This document shows positions 44,162 through 54,513 of a DNA stretch of 64,000 bases, piece by piece (position 1 is the first letter of the stretch; each line of letters begins with the position of its first letter). Origin of the DNA: Mesorhizobium erdmanii USDA 3471 (GTDB taxonomy: Bacteria > Pseudomonadota > Alphaproteobacteria > Rhizobiales > Rhizobiaceae); NCBI RefSeq assembly GCF_000472705.1, contig NZ_KI421453.1, forward strand, positions 495,264-559,263. The letters are read 5' to 3'. The notes beneath the pieces are model-generated. The model did no database searches. It saw nothing but the letters and a program-made list of their open reading frames with translations, and was not told where the DNA came from. A program made the translations under genes and the position numbers.

Positions 44162-46462
44162 ATGGCATACAAGTTGGTAAGTTTTGTCATGAGCGGGGGC
44201 GTGGGCTCACGGCTGTGGCCGCTCTCGCGCGAAGACAATCCCAAGCAGTTCCATGACCTTTCAGGCGACGGCTCAATGCTTGCGAAGACTGTCCGACGCC
44301 TCAAGGCGCGGCCAGACAATCAGACGCCAATCTACCTGATAGCCTCCGAACGGCATGCCGATCGCGTCATCTCGGACATTGCTTCGCTTGGCCTGAACGG
44401 CGGAAGACCAATCTTCGAACCCGTCGGCCGCAATACCGCCGCGGCGGTCGCTATCGCCACCTTGCAGACAATCTCGGAACATGGCAGCGACGCTTTAGTG
44501 CTCGTGGTTCCTTCCGACCATGAGATATCGACCGAAGCGCAATTCTGGGAGACCGTCGATTCGGGCGTCCCTTCCGCCGATTCAGGAAGCATTGTCGTCT
44601 TCGGCATCAAACCAACACATCCCGAAACTGGATACGGCTACATTGAGGTTGCAGCAAATGATGGTGGAGTGGCTGCAGTTTCGCGCTTCGTCGAAAAGCC
44701 AAATGCCGAGACCGCGAGCAAATACGTGTCGTCGGGAAGATTCTACTGGAATGCGGGCATTTTCCTGTTTCGTGCCGACACGATGCGAGGGGCATTTCTC
44801 GCTTTCCAGCCGGAAATCTGGGACACTGCGGAACGGGCCCACAAGACAGCACGGGCCGACGTTTCCGGTATCTATCTTCCCCAAGGCTTCTACTCGGCCG
44901 TCCCCTCCACGTCGATCGACTATGCGGTCATGGAGCATACGCGCGATATTGCGATGGTTACGGCTTCCTTTCGCTGGAACGACCTAGGATCCTGGCAATC
45001 GCTGCTCGAAGCTAGCCCCACAGACCGCGACGGCAATGTCGTAATGGGCGACGTCGTCGCCATGGATTGCGGCAGCTCCTACCTCAGAAGTCAGGGCAGG
45101 CTGCTGACCGTCATTGGAATGAACGATGTGGCGGTGGTGGCGACACCTGACGCGGTATTCGTAGCCCCCGTCAGCCACAGCCAGAACGTGAAGAAAGTCG
45201 TCGAACAGTTGGAGAAGAGCGGACGCCTCGAGACGAAGTTCACGGCATCGGAAGACCGGATCATCGTCAGCGGATCATGGCGCAAGCGCGTCGAGCACTG
45301 GCTTTTCGAGGAAACCCTGCCGCTTTGGTCCACTGCGGGTGTCGACGAAGTGTACGGTGGCTTTCACGAAGCTCTCGGCTTCGATGCAAGGCCGTTGGGC
45401 AAGCCCAAGCGGATACGGACAATGGCTCGCCAGATTTATGCCTTCGCGGTGGCCAAGGAACGCGGCTGGGCCGGACCGTCCGACAGGCTGATCGGGCACG
45501 GCATCGACTTCATCGCGAAACATGGCCGAACCGACCGCGGCGGCTGGGTGCGGACCCTGAATGCAAACGGCAGCGTGGCTGACCCGGCGGAGGACGCTTA
45601 CGACCATTCCTGCGTGCTCCTGGCGCTTGCCCACGCTCACCGATGCGGCCATCAGGATGCACTGCAACTTGCACAAGAGACATTCCATTTCATCGACGCC
45701 CATCTCGAGGACGACAGGCTGAACGGCTTCCTCGAGACCCCCGGTTGGAAAGGGGTGCGGTTTTCGAACCCGCACATGCACATGCTGGAATCCTTTCTCG
45801 CCTGGTACAAAGTCACCGGCGACCGCGCGTACCTGCGTCGAGCGGCACGCGTCATCGATCTCTTCCGGTGCCACTTCTTCGACCAGGAAAGCTGGACTCT
45901 TGGGGAACGTTTCGATGTCGATTGGCTGCCGTTGCCGGGTGACCAGGGACAGTGGACCGAACCGGGGCACCATTTCGAATGGGCCTCGCTACTGATCGAT
46001 TTCGCGCGAGAGAGCGGGCAGAAGGACTTGGCACCCTACGCAAGGAAGCTCTATTCGTCCGCGGTCGCCAGCGGATTGAACCGGGCTACGGGCCTGGCCT
46101 ATGGGGCAGTGTCGCGGCAGGGATTGCCCCTCGACCGGCTCTCCCGCAGTTGGCCGCAATGCGAGGCCGTCAAGGCAGCCGTCGCCCTGGACAGCATTGG
46201 TGGGCCTGACCTGAAACCCGAGATCGAAGCGCGTGTCGCACGCCTCTTCAGATGGCATATAGAGCCTGCGCCGCTCGGCTTGTGGATCGACAGAATCGAT
46301 GAGCGCGGGAGGTCAGTTGCGACGGAGGTTCCCGCGAGCATCTTCTACCACTTGGTGACCGCGTTGATGCAGTATTTGGACAAGACCGAAGGCCAAATCC
46401 AACCTTTCCCGCTGCCAGCTTTGGATTTGAGCAAGGCCGCCTTGGAGAAAGCTTACGGCTAA
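44162..46462 (+). CDS. bifunctional mannose-1-phosphate guanylyltransferase / AGE-type sugar isomerase
   Basis: 766 residues from ATG 44162 behind GAGG; TTG 44156 is less likely. Residues 1-365 are a ManC nucleotidyltransferase (SFVMSGGVGSRLWPLSRED, PKQFHDLSGDGSML, VVPSDHEI, GYGYIE, FVEKPNAETA, FRWNDLGSW). Residues 370-760 are an alpha/alpha-barrel of the N-acylglucosamine 2-epimerase / mannose-6-phosphate isomerase family (RIRTMARQIYAFAVAKERGW, NPHMHMLESFLAWY, PGHHFEWASLLIDF). The usual ManC fusion partner is a cupin isomerase, so the barrel type is less common. With phosphomannomutase at 9973 it would carry fructose-6-phosphate to GDP-mannose. Cytoplasmic. Confidence 0.88.
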   Translation: MAYKLVSFVMSGGVGSRLWPLSREDNPKQFHDLSGDGSMLAKTVRRLKARPDNQTPIYLIASERHADRVISDIASLGLNGGRPIFEPVGRNTAAAVAIATLQTISEHGSDALVLVVPSDHEISTEAQFWETVDSGVPSADSGSIVVFGIKPTHPETGYGYIEVAANDGGVAAVSRFVEKPNAETASKYVSSGRFYWNAGIFLFRADTMRGAFLAFQPEIWDTAERAHKTARADVSGIYLPQGFYSAVPSTSIDYAVMEHTRDIAMVTASFRWNDLGSWQSLLEASPTDRDGNVVMGDVVAMDCGSSYLRSQGRLLTVIGMNDVAVVATPDAVFVAPVSHSQNVKKVVEQLEKSGRLETKFTASEDRIIVSGSWRKRVEHWLFEETLPLWSTAGVDEVYGGFHEALGFDARPLGKPKRIRTMARQIYAFAVAKERGWAGPSDRLIGHGIDFIAKHGRTDRGGWVRTLNANGSVADPAEDAYDHSCVLLALAHAHRCGHQDALQLAQETFHFIDAHLEDDRLNGFLETPGWKGVRFSNPHMHMLESFLAWYKVTGDRAYLRRAARVIDLFRCHFFDQESWTLGERFDVDWLPLPGDQGQWTEPGHHFEWASLLIDFARESGQKDLAPYARKLYSSAVASGLNRATGLAYGAVSRQGLPLDRLSRSWPQCEAVKAAVALDSIGGPDLKPEIEARVARLFRWHIEPAPLGLWIDRIDERGRSVATEVPASIFYHLVTALMQYLDKTEGQIQPFPLPALDLSKAALEKAYG

Positions 46463-46704
46463 ACCGGACAATCTACGTTGTTGTGATGTCCCAAGGTGGA
46501 AGTGCCGGCTACGGCTAATTCGGTATCTTCCGCCTCTGTGTCGCCGCTACAAACCGGAATAGCATGGCTCATAAGACAAGTCTAAAGAGAAGCGTCGATT
46601 GACCCTCTCCAACCTCGTTCCGATGCCGGGCTGCGATCAAGGCCTCTAAGCAACGTCATTTTGAGCAGACATGCCCTTCTTGTACGGACAGTTGAGACGT
46701 AACT

Positions 46705-46986
46705 ATGGCAAAAAAAAAGTCACGGACCAGGCCCAGCAGCGATCTCCTTAAACTGCTTGCCACCAGACCTCGAGCGGTTGCGCTTGCTGCGCTGCACGTG
46801 AGTGAATCCGTGCTGCTTGAACTCGAGGCATCGGAGTTATTGTCCGCAAGACAAATAAGAGGACTGCTCAAGGATGCATCAACGACCTTGCGGAACGCCG
46901 CCGGCCAAGTGGACAACCGCAGTTGCTTCATCGCCAGCGAAATAGTCGATTCGATGCGGGAAAATTTCACAAGGAATAAAAGCTGA
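46705..46986 (+). CDS. hypothetical protein, 93 aa
   Basis: The product opens MAKKKSRTRPSSDLLKLLATRP and continues as helices (ESVLLELEASELLSARQIRGLLKDAS, SCFIASEIVDSMRENFTRNKS). It is basic at the N-terminus and soluble. The ribosome site is weak (GAGACG). No family is recognised. It stands alone between the ManC fusion and the Crp/Fnr regulator. Confidence 0.5.
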   Translation: MAKKKSRTRPSSDLLKLLATRPRAVALAALHVSESVLLELEASELLSARQIRGLLKDASTTLRNAAGQVDNRSCFIASEIVDSMRENFTRNKS

Positions 46987-47167
46987 CCGACGTGTTCAGC
47001 TGCGATTTCAACTCTTTGCTCGGGCCTGCAGGCGTCTGCATGTTCGCCGAAAATTTGCATCGCTAAGCCATCCTGACTGCAACTGCAGAACAGGTACTCA
47101 TCACACCAAATTTAATGTACATTGGTTCGGAGGGGACTAGAAATGGAGACATTGGGCGGGGTTGTAA

Positions 47168-47896
47168 ATGTCGTATGTTTCACCTTCTTTGCGTGGAAAC
47201 GGAGATCGGCCATCGTACATAGGGCTCAACGACGACGATGCGGCGATCATAAAGACGCTGGGGTTCACGCCGAAGCGCTATCCACCTGAGACGGTCATCT
47301 TCAGTCAGGGTGAGAACAACGATCGCGCTTTCATAGTCGAGTCAGGCTGGGGTTGCATTTCTCATCAACTGGAGGGGGGGCAGCGACAGATTGTGGATTT
47401 TGCCCTGAGAGGCGATATCATCCTGTCTCGGTCCTACGCGGGTGGCGCTCTTGAAACGTTTGTTGCGCAAACCGAACTATGCGTGTTGGTAGCCTCAACC
47501 AAAACACTTACCCTCGCTGCCATGAAATCACCCCATATTTTCTCCCTGATAGTGGAGGCTCTTGGGCGCAATGGAGCGGTCGTCGCTCAACATCTCACCA
47601 ATGTAGGCCGACGGAGCGCCTTGACGCGGACGGCGCATCTGTTCCTCGAATTGAGGGCGCGTATGGAACTAATAGGCTCTGTCACCCGCAATAGCTTCGA
47701 GTGTCCCTTAACCCAGTACGATCTCGCGGATGCCCTCGGTCTTACTCCGATTCATGTCAATCGGATGTTGCGCGAACTTCGGGAGCGTAAGCTTCTCGAA
47801 TTCCGGCAAGGCCGTGTTAGGGTGCTCGATCTACCAAGCATGACGAAATTCGCGGGTTTCGAAACCAAATATATCGACGGAGCGGCGCGATCGTGA
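47168..47896 (+). CDS. Crp/Fnr family transcriptional regulator
   Basis: 242 residues. Residues 30-145 form a cyclic-nucleotide-type sensor beta-barrel (PPETVIFSQGENNDRAFIVESGWGC, LRGDIILSRSYAGG), then a dimer helix and a Crp-type helix-turn-helix (LTQYDLADALGLTPIHVNRMLRELRER). No N-terminal Cys cluster for an FeS centre is seen, so it is not a classical FNR oxygen sensor. Similar solitary regulators are common in rhizobia. The target is unknown; EPS genes to the left are candidates. A good ribosome site upstream (GGAGGGG) instead points to an out-of-frame ATG at 47143. Confidence 0.85.
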   Translation: MSYVSPSLRGNGDRPSYIGLNDDDAAIIKTLGFTPKRYPPETVIFSQGENNDRAFIVESGWGCISHQLEGGQRQIVDFALRGDIILSRSYAGGALETFVAQTELCVLVASTKTLTLAAMKSPHIFSLIVEALGRNGAVVAQHLTNVGRRSALTRTAHLFLELRARMELIGSVTRNSFECPLTQYDLADALGLTPIHVNRMLRELRERKLLEFRQGRVRVLDLPSMTKFAGFETKYIDGAARS

Positions 47897-48071
47897 GCGA
47901 TGCCGTGATGACGAGCTATCGCATGACAACGAAGAGGGATGACTTTTTGGGTTTGCCTGCTTTGCGCCGCAATGTTGCGAAGGAAGCAAGATCTTTGGTC
48001 TGCCGAATTTCGGACAGCGCGGCCATTTAGAGTGCGTTTCTGTCGGTCTGCAAAACTAGGCCGGAGCACTA

Positions 48072-48098
48072 CAGATTACGCTATTCCTACTCGATCGT
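48072..48098. repeat. imperfect direct repeat of the guaA 3' end (att-like)
   Basis: Reads CAGATTACGCT, three variable bases, CCTACTC, GATCGT. The guaA end at 48791-48824 has CAGATTACGCT, a variable stretch, CCTACTC, six extra bases, GATCGT, in the same orientation. The shared blocks are 11, 7 and 6 bases. The 3' end of guaA is a known target of integrases of genomic islands, including mesorhizobial ones, so this may be an ancient attachment-site copy. Confidence 0.45.
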
Positions 48099-48553
48099 TT
48101 TTCATACCAGCGAGATCATTGATACCTGGCATTTTATTGCTGCCCCAAAAGCCGGCTAACGGGATCACTCGGGCGATTTTTCGCGTCGTGCCCACCCAAC
48201 AACGTAGGCAATCCAGCTCAAAAGTGCGGCAACGATTTCAAGAGGATCGGTCCGCAAAAGAGATGGCCGGTGCAGGGATGCTTGGGTTGGAAGCGGGCAG
48301 CACCGGCCATCGCGGGATTGGGCGTTTGGTTGGGATCGTCCCCCGCATTGCCTAAGTTATAGACATATTAGCTATTGCTCAACTAAGACTGAAGTCCTGT
48401 CCAGCGGTAAGCGGCCAATGCGGGTCCGACTTCATCGGTAGGGTCGGCGACCGCCGCAATTGCCACGCGCTTTAAGGAGTAACGATCACGGCCGCGGAAG
48501 TACCGCTCTGGCCCCGACGCGGACAGGACGGACGCTTCAAAATGTCGGTCAAA

Positions 48554-48593
48554 AAAGGTACCGTCAGGCCCGCAAATCCGTGACGGTACTTTT
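48554..48593. terminator. hairpin, possible bidirectional terminator
   Basis: Arms AAAGGTACCGTCA and TGACGGTACTTTT pair with one mismatch around a 14-base loop. A-run and T-run flank both arms, so it could end transcripts from either side. It lies about 215 bases downstream of guaA, whose transcript runs leftwards into it. Confidence 0.5.
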
Positions 48594-48806
48594 CCTCGAC
48601 GTTGAGCCGCGAATGAAAAGTACAGTCAGATTGATCTGCTGCCCTACCGTCGAATGCGCGCCTGGTCTGCTCGGAGTCAAAAAATCAGTGACTTAGACAG
48701 TCGAGGACGTCAGTTGATGATGCAGCGCCGATTGTGAATGAGACGAACCGCAAATCGTTGCTCTTTCGTCGAAAAACTACACCAGACCACCAGATTACGC
48801 TGCCCC

Positions 48807-50369
<1,563 letters not shown>

Positions 50370-50424
50370 GGCGAGCGTTTAGAGAAAGAAACGAGTCGGC
50401 GCAATGGGTTGCGTAGGCTGACTT

Positions 50425-51090
50425 TCAGACGGGCCTGGCCTGATCGCTGGATGGAGCCGCCCGCAGCAGACCCGAGCCGATCGCCTGTTCGAGGCGCATG
50501 ACGGCGTCGGCCAGCTTTTCGTCGATGACATGCAGATATTCGGTCCAGTCGCCGACGTGCCTGAGATCCGCCGCGCCGTCGGAAATGCCGCGCAACCCGA
50601 TCAGCGGCACATCGAAGAGCTGGCAGGCGCGCAGGCAGGCGAAGGTTTCCATGTCGACCATGTCGGCCGCGATGCCATCATAGGCAGCGCCGGTGATGAC
50701 AGCGCCGCCGGTCGACAGCGTCCCCTGCTTGATTTCGGGAATACGGAACGGCAGCGGCACGGTCACCGGCAGGTCGAGAAACGGCGTCGCGCCTTTCTCG
50801 AAACCCAAGGGCGAGGCATCGATGTCGCGATAGCTGACCGAGATGGCCTGATAGATTTCCGTCTGTTCGAGGGTCCGGCTGCCGGCCGAGCCGAGCGAGA
50901 CGAGAAGGTCCGGCAATGCCTTTTCAGACTTCAGCCAAGAGAGTTCGGCGCCGAGCCGAACGCCTGCCTCGACCGGGCCGATGCCTGTCATCAGCGGCGC
51001 GAACAGTTTTTGCAGATGCGGGCCATATTCGGCCTGCGCCGCCATGACGAAGAGGACGTCCTTGCCACCAATTCGGGTAACGTTGGTCAT
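50425..51090 (-). CDS. 5'-methylthioadenosine/S-adenosylhomocysteine nucleosidase-like
   Basis: 221 residues. Begins DVLFVMAAQAEYGPHL, in the style of the nucleosidase/phosphorylase fold, with LVSLGSAGS, ADMVDMETFACLRACQ (the conserved Met-Glu pair binding ribose) and GLRGISDGAADL with the catalytic Asp. These enzymes cleave MTA or SAH to adenine and the thio-sugar. It is coupled to the thioesterase gene upstream by a TGATG overlap. Confidence 0.85.
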   Translation of the reverse strand: MTNVTRIGGKDVLFVMAAQAEYGPHLQKLFAPLMTGIGPVEAGVRLGAELSWLKSEKALPDLLVSLGSAGSRTLEQTEIYQAISVSYRDIDASPLGFEKGATPFLDLPVTVPLPFRIPEIKQGTLSTGGAVITGAAYDGIAADMVDMETFACLRACQLFDVPLIGLRGISDGAADLRHVGDWTEYLHVIDEKLADAVMRLEQAIGSGLLRAAPSSDQARPV

Positions 51091-51548
51091 CAGCCAGCAA
51101 TCCCATCGCGCCCGACCACCGTCATCATCGTCCCGGTCATGGTGGCGATCAGCTTGGCCTCGCCATCGGCGGCGAAGGCATAGGCCTGGCCATCGGCGAC
51201 GATGATGGTGCGGCCGGGTTTGGTCACCGAGCCACGAAACAGGAAGCGCTCGCCCTTGCCCGGCGCCAGGAGGTTGACCTTGAACTCGATGGTCAGCACG
51301 CCGGAATTTTCCGGCATCAGCGAGAACGCGGCGTAACCGCAGGCCGAGTCCAGCGCCGTCGAAATGACGCCGGCATGCAGGAAGCCGTGCTGCTGGGTCA
51401 GCGCCGCCGAATAGGGCATCTCGATCTCGATGATGCCGGGCGTCACCAATGTCAGCTCGGCGCCGATCGTCGCCATCGCCTGCTGGCGGGCGAAGGATGC
51501 CCTGACGCGATCCTCATAGTCCGGAGCCGGTACGATCTTTGCTGCCAT
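51090..51548 (-). CDS. PaaI-type hotdog thioesterase
   Basis: 152 residues. The core FLHAGVISTALDSACGYAAFSLMP contains the conserved HGG-like and Asp/Asn region of PaaI family acyl-CoA thioesterases, followed by IEFKVNLLAPG and SVTKPGRTIIVADGQAYA. Cytoplasmic; substrate not readable. The stop overlaps the start of the nucleosidase gene by one base, so the two are co-translated. Confidence 0.85.
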   Translation of the reverse strand: MAAKIVPAPDYEDRVRASFARQQAMATIGAELTLVTPGIIEIEMPYSAALTQQHGFLHAGVISTALDSACGYAAFSLMPENSGVLTIEFKVNLLAPGKGERFLFRGSVTKPGRTIIVADGQAYAFAADGEAKLIATMTGTMMTVVGRDGIAG

Positions 51549-51644
51549 CGCAATTGCCTTCAGTTTTGCCGGGAAAGCTTATCGCAGAGGCACGGGCGGC
51601 AGGCAAATGCTTTTGCTGCACTGCAACAAAGCGACGTCAAGTCG

Positions 51645-52136
51645 CTAATTCAACCAGAGGAGCGAAGCGTTGAGCACGGTGGCGAATGCCACCCATGCGG
51701 CGTAGGGCACGAACAGCCAGCTGGAAAGCCGGTCGCGGTTCCAGGCTCTCGCGATGAACAGCAGGATGCTGGCGAGAAGAAGCACGATGACGACCAGGGC
51801 GGGTCCCATCATTTTTGCGCCGAAGAAGGTTGGCGACCACAGGAAGTTCAGGACGAGCTGGACGCCCCAGATCTTCATGGCGGTGCCCGCCGGCTCTCGC
51901 TGCCATGTCCGCCAGCCGGCCACGGCGATCAGCACGTAAAGAATGGTCCAGGCGGGCGCGAAGGCCCAGTTGGGCGGATTAAAGGGCGGCTTGACCAGCG
52001 ACGCATACCAGACGCCCGGCAGGGTCGCGTAGCCGATGAGCAGGCCACCGCCCAGCACCAGGACAAGGAAAAGCAGCAGCGACAGATATCTTTGCAAGAA
52101 GTTCCCCCCGTGTTGGCATGACGCCACGCCTATCAA
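51645..52136 (-). CDS. TspO/MBR family membrane protein
   Basis: Up to 163 residues. The first 16 codons overlap a better ribosome site (GGGGGGAA) placed just before an in-frame TTG near 52099, so the mature start may be there. Five hydrophobic segments with the family signature WYASLVKPPFNPPNWAFAP, WTILYVLIAVAGWRTW and LNFLWSPTFFG. TspO proteins bind porphyrins and affect tetrapyrrole-linked regulation in alphaproteobacteria. Inner or outer membrane. Confidence 0.88.
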   Translation of the reverse strand: MIGVASCQHGGNFLQRYLSLLLFLVLVLGGGLLIGYATLPGVWYASLVKPPFNPPNWAFAPAWTILYVLIAVAGWRTWQREPAGTAMKIWGVQLVLNFLWSPTFFGAKMMGPALVVIVLLLASILLFIARAWNRDRLSSWLFVPYAAWVAFATVLNASLLWLN

Positions 52137-52171
52137 ACTGGGGCGCTATCGTTCCCCGTCAACGGCAGCGT

Positions 52172-53461
52172 TCAACTTGCTCTGCGCATGGCGCAGAAGT
52201 AAAACCCGTCAGTGCCGCTTAGCGCAGGCGACAGCGAGACATCCGCGCCAGCGCCGATACGCGCGGCAGCCGCATGGCCTGGAAAATGGCCGTCCCATAA
52301 CGCCCGGTGATCGATGGGCACAAAGCTCTTGCTGCGCTCGCGAAAGGCGGCGACCTGATCGCCATTCTCTTCGTCGAACACCGAACAAGTGATGTAGACC
52401 AGCAGGCCGCCAGGTTTCACATACGCCTTGGCGGCATCGAGGATCGCTGATTGCTCGCCCTTGCGAGCGTCGAGCTGTCTTTGCGTCAGACGCCATTTGG
52501 CATCGGGACGGCGCCGCCAAGTGCCGCTGCCGGTGCAGGGCGCGTCGACCAGCACGATGTCCATGTGACTGGAGAGCGGCGCGAGTTCGGCCGGCTTGGT
52601 GACGACCTGCACATTGCGGTTTTCCGAGCGGCGGATGCGGTCGAAGATCGGCGCCAGCCGCGCCTTTTCGGCATCATGGGCAAAGATCTGCCCGCGGTTG
52701 TCCATCGACGCCGACAGCGCCAGCGTCTTGCCGCCGGCGCCGGCGCAGAAGTCGAGCACCTGCATGCCGGCCTCGGCGCCGGCAAGTGTTGCCGCGATCT
52801 GCGAGCCTTCGTCCTGAACCTCGAACCAGCCTTTCTGGAAGGCGGGCTCGGACTGCACGTTGGGGTGCCTGCCGTCGCCATCGATGGGCGGAATGCGGAT
52901 GCCGAGCGGGGCAATCCGGGCGGCCTCTGCCCCCGTATCGGCCAGTTCCTTGAGAACCCTGGCGCGATCGGCCTGCAGCGTGTTGACCCTGATGTCGAGC
53001 GGCGGGCGCGTCGCCAGCGCCGCACCCTCGCCGACCCATGCCTCGCCAAAAGCGCGTTCGAAAAGCGGCTCGCACCAATCGGGTATGTCGGCACGAACCG
53101 CGGGCGGCGCGTCGGGAAGCCGGCGGCCGGCGATCGTCTGCAGCTCGGTGGCGCTGAGCAGCGGCGGCGCGAACTTGTCGCCATTCAGCGCATCGTTGAG
53201 CGACTGCACCGTCTGGCTCCATTCGAGCAGCAATGCGCCGAAGCCGATGGCGCGCGGCGTGTCTTCGCCGAGCAGCCAGCCGGCGGAACGCTTGTGGCGC
53301 AGCGCGTCATAGACGATGTTGCCGATCGCCGCGCGATCACCGCCGCCGGCGAAGCGATGCGACAGGCCCCAATCCTTCAGCGCATCGGCCACCGGCCGGT
53401 GCCGGCGGCCAATTTCATCCAGCACTTCGATGGCCGCAGCCAGCCGTCCGCCCAGTCGCAT
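52172..53461 (-). CDS. RsmB/NOP-family m5C RNA methyltransferase
   Basis: 429 residues. Residues 1-130 are a NusB-like helical domain. The SAM domain begins near VLDFCAGAGGKTLALSASM, with the two catalytic cysteines in DAPCTGSGTWRRRPDAKW and YITCSVFDEENGD. Such enzymes methylate cytosine in 16S rRNA (RsmB) or tRNA. The length and N-terminal domain support RsmB-type activity, but the exact target cannot be settled. Confidence 0.9.
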   Translation of the reverse strand: MRLGGRLAAAIEVLDEIGRRHRPVADALKDWGLSHRFAGGGDRAAIGNIVYDALRHKRSAGWLLGEDTPRAIGFGALLLEWSQTVQSLNDALNGDKFAPPLLSATELQTIAGRRLPDAPPAVRADIPDWCEPLFERAFGEAWVGEGAALATRPPLDIRVNTLQADRARVLKELADTGAEAARIAPLGIRIPPIDGDGRHPNVQSEPAFQKGWFEVQDEGSQIAATLAGAEAGMQVLDFCAGAGGKTLALSASMDNRGQIFAHDAEKARLAPIFDRIRRSENRNVQVVTKPAELAPLSSHMDIVLVDAPCTGSGTWRRRPDAKWRLTQRQLDARKGEQSAILDAAKAYVKPGGLLVYITCSVFDEENGDQVAAFRERSKSFVPIDHRALWDGHFPGHAAAARIGAGADVSLSPALSGTDGFYFCAMRRAS

Positions 53462-53763
53462 CGGTCATTCCATCAAATCGTGATCTATCGCCTGCTCTTA
53501 GAGCCTTTCGCGTCCGGATTGAACCCCGATCGATCTCGCGACGAAGAGGCAGTTTGATATCCATCCAAGCCAAAGATATCGCGGGCCGGCACCAGCAGAT
53601 CGGTCAATAAATGCAAGGTCACTAATGTTGACGACTGGCGACTGCAAGCACGGCCTGTGGCGCAACCGCTCTGCTTTCCAAGCTTTTCGCTAGGGAATAC
53701 TCTTCACGCCATGATTCGCGGCGCGGTAAACGCGGACCGGCGGATCGCTACGAGGAGAGGGCA
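53462..53763. other. intergenic region, divergent promoters
   Basis: 302 bases between the divergent methyltransferase and aquaporin genes. It must hold both promoters. A strong ribosome site (CGAGGAGAGG) precedes the aquaporin ATG. No clear operator or RNA structure was recognised. Confidence 0.5.
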
Positions 53764-54441
53764 ATGAAAACTTATGTGGCGGAAGTTCTAGGCACATTTC
53801 TGTTGGTGTTCATCGGCACTGCGTCGGTGGTGACGGGCGGCTTCGGCGGCGCGCTGCCGCTTGGCCAGGAAGGCATCGGTCTCGCGTTCGGCATCGGCCT
53901 CATCGCCGCGGCCTATGCGATCGGCCCGATTTCGGGCGCGCATCTCAACCCGGCGGTGACACTGGGCGTCTTCCTTGCCGGCCGGCTGCCGGCCAAGGAC
54001 GTCATCCCCTACTGGATCGCCCAGATCATCGGCGCCATCCTGGCCTCGCTGGCGCTGTGGATCATCGTTTCCGGCCAGACCGGCGGCCACACCGGCGGCT
54101 TCGGCGCCAATGGCTGGGACGAGACGAAATGGGGCATGAGTTCAGCCTTCCTGTGGGAGCTGATCGGCACCTTCACCTTCGTCACGGTGATCCTCGGCGT
54201 TACCGCCGAAAAACACTCGACGGCGTTTGCCGGTCTGGTGATCGGCCTGACGCTGGCAGGCATTCACTTCGCCATGATCCCGGTCACTGGCACGTCGGTC
54301 AATCCGGCCCGCTCCATTGGTCCGGCGCTGTTTACCGGCGGTGCGGCGCTCAGCCAGCTCTGGCTGTTCATCGTCGCGCCGCTGATCGGCGGCGCCATCG
54401 CCGGCGTCGTCGCCAAGGCACGCATCTTCGAGAAGGATTGA
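53764..54441 (+). CDS. aqpZ: aquaporin Z-type water channel
   Basis: 225 residues with six hydrophobic segments and two half-helices carrying the NPA motifs GAHLNPAVTLG and GTSVNPARSIG, the second followed by the selectivity Arg. AEVLGTFLLVFIGT at the start is typical of AqpZ. The insertion between the third and fourth segments (GQTGGHTGGFGANGWDE) is normal for the subgroup. Inner membrane. It is followed by a perfect bidirectional terminator shared with katG. Confidence 0.93.
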   Translation: MKTYVAEVLGTFLLVFIGTASVVTGGFGGALPLGQEGIGLAFGIGLIAAAYAIGPISGAHLNPAVTLGVFLAGRLPAKDVIPYWIAQIIGAILASLALWIIVSGQTGGHTGGFGANGWDETKWGMSSAFLWELIGTFTFVTVILGVTAEKHSTAFAGLVIGLTLAGIHFAMIPVTGTSVNPARSIGPALFTGGAALSQLWLFIVAPLIGGAIAGVVAKARIFEKD

Positions 54442-54462
54442 TCTCGAAGCGAAATCAGATGC

Positions 54463-54494
54463 AAAAAGGCGCGGGCCGTCGCCCGCGCCTTTTT
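54463..54494. terminator. bidirectional rho-independent terminator between aqpZ and katG
   Basis: Perfect arms GGCGCGGGC and GCCCGCGCC around a CGTC loop, flanked by AAAAA and TTTTT. It serves the convergent aqpZ and katG transcripts. Confidence 0.93.
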
Positions 54495-54513
54495 GTTTGT
54501 CCTTGAGCCTGGA

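Larger units (their letters stand above)
47897..48806. other. gene-poor gap next to guaA
   Basis: About 910 bases without a credible gene. It contains an imperfect copy of the guaA 3' end (48072-48098) and a strong hairpin (48554-48593). The few open frames lack ribosome sites and protein character. Its position at guaA, with accessory genes on one side and housekeeping genes on the other, suggests the edge of an old insertion. No integrase or integrase remnant is recognisable in it. Confidence 0.5.

Noticed and set aside
47939..48355. 138-codon plus-strand frame in the guaA gap
   Set aside because: No ribosome site, no recognisable fold and composition unlike the flanking genes; it also overlaps the att-like repeat.
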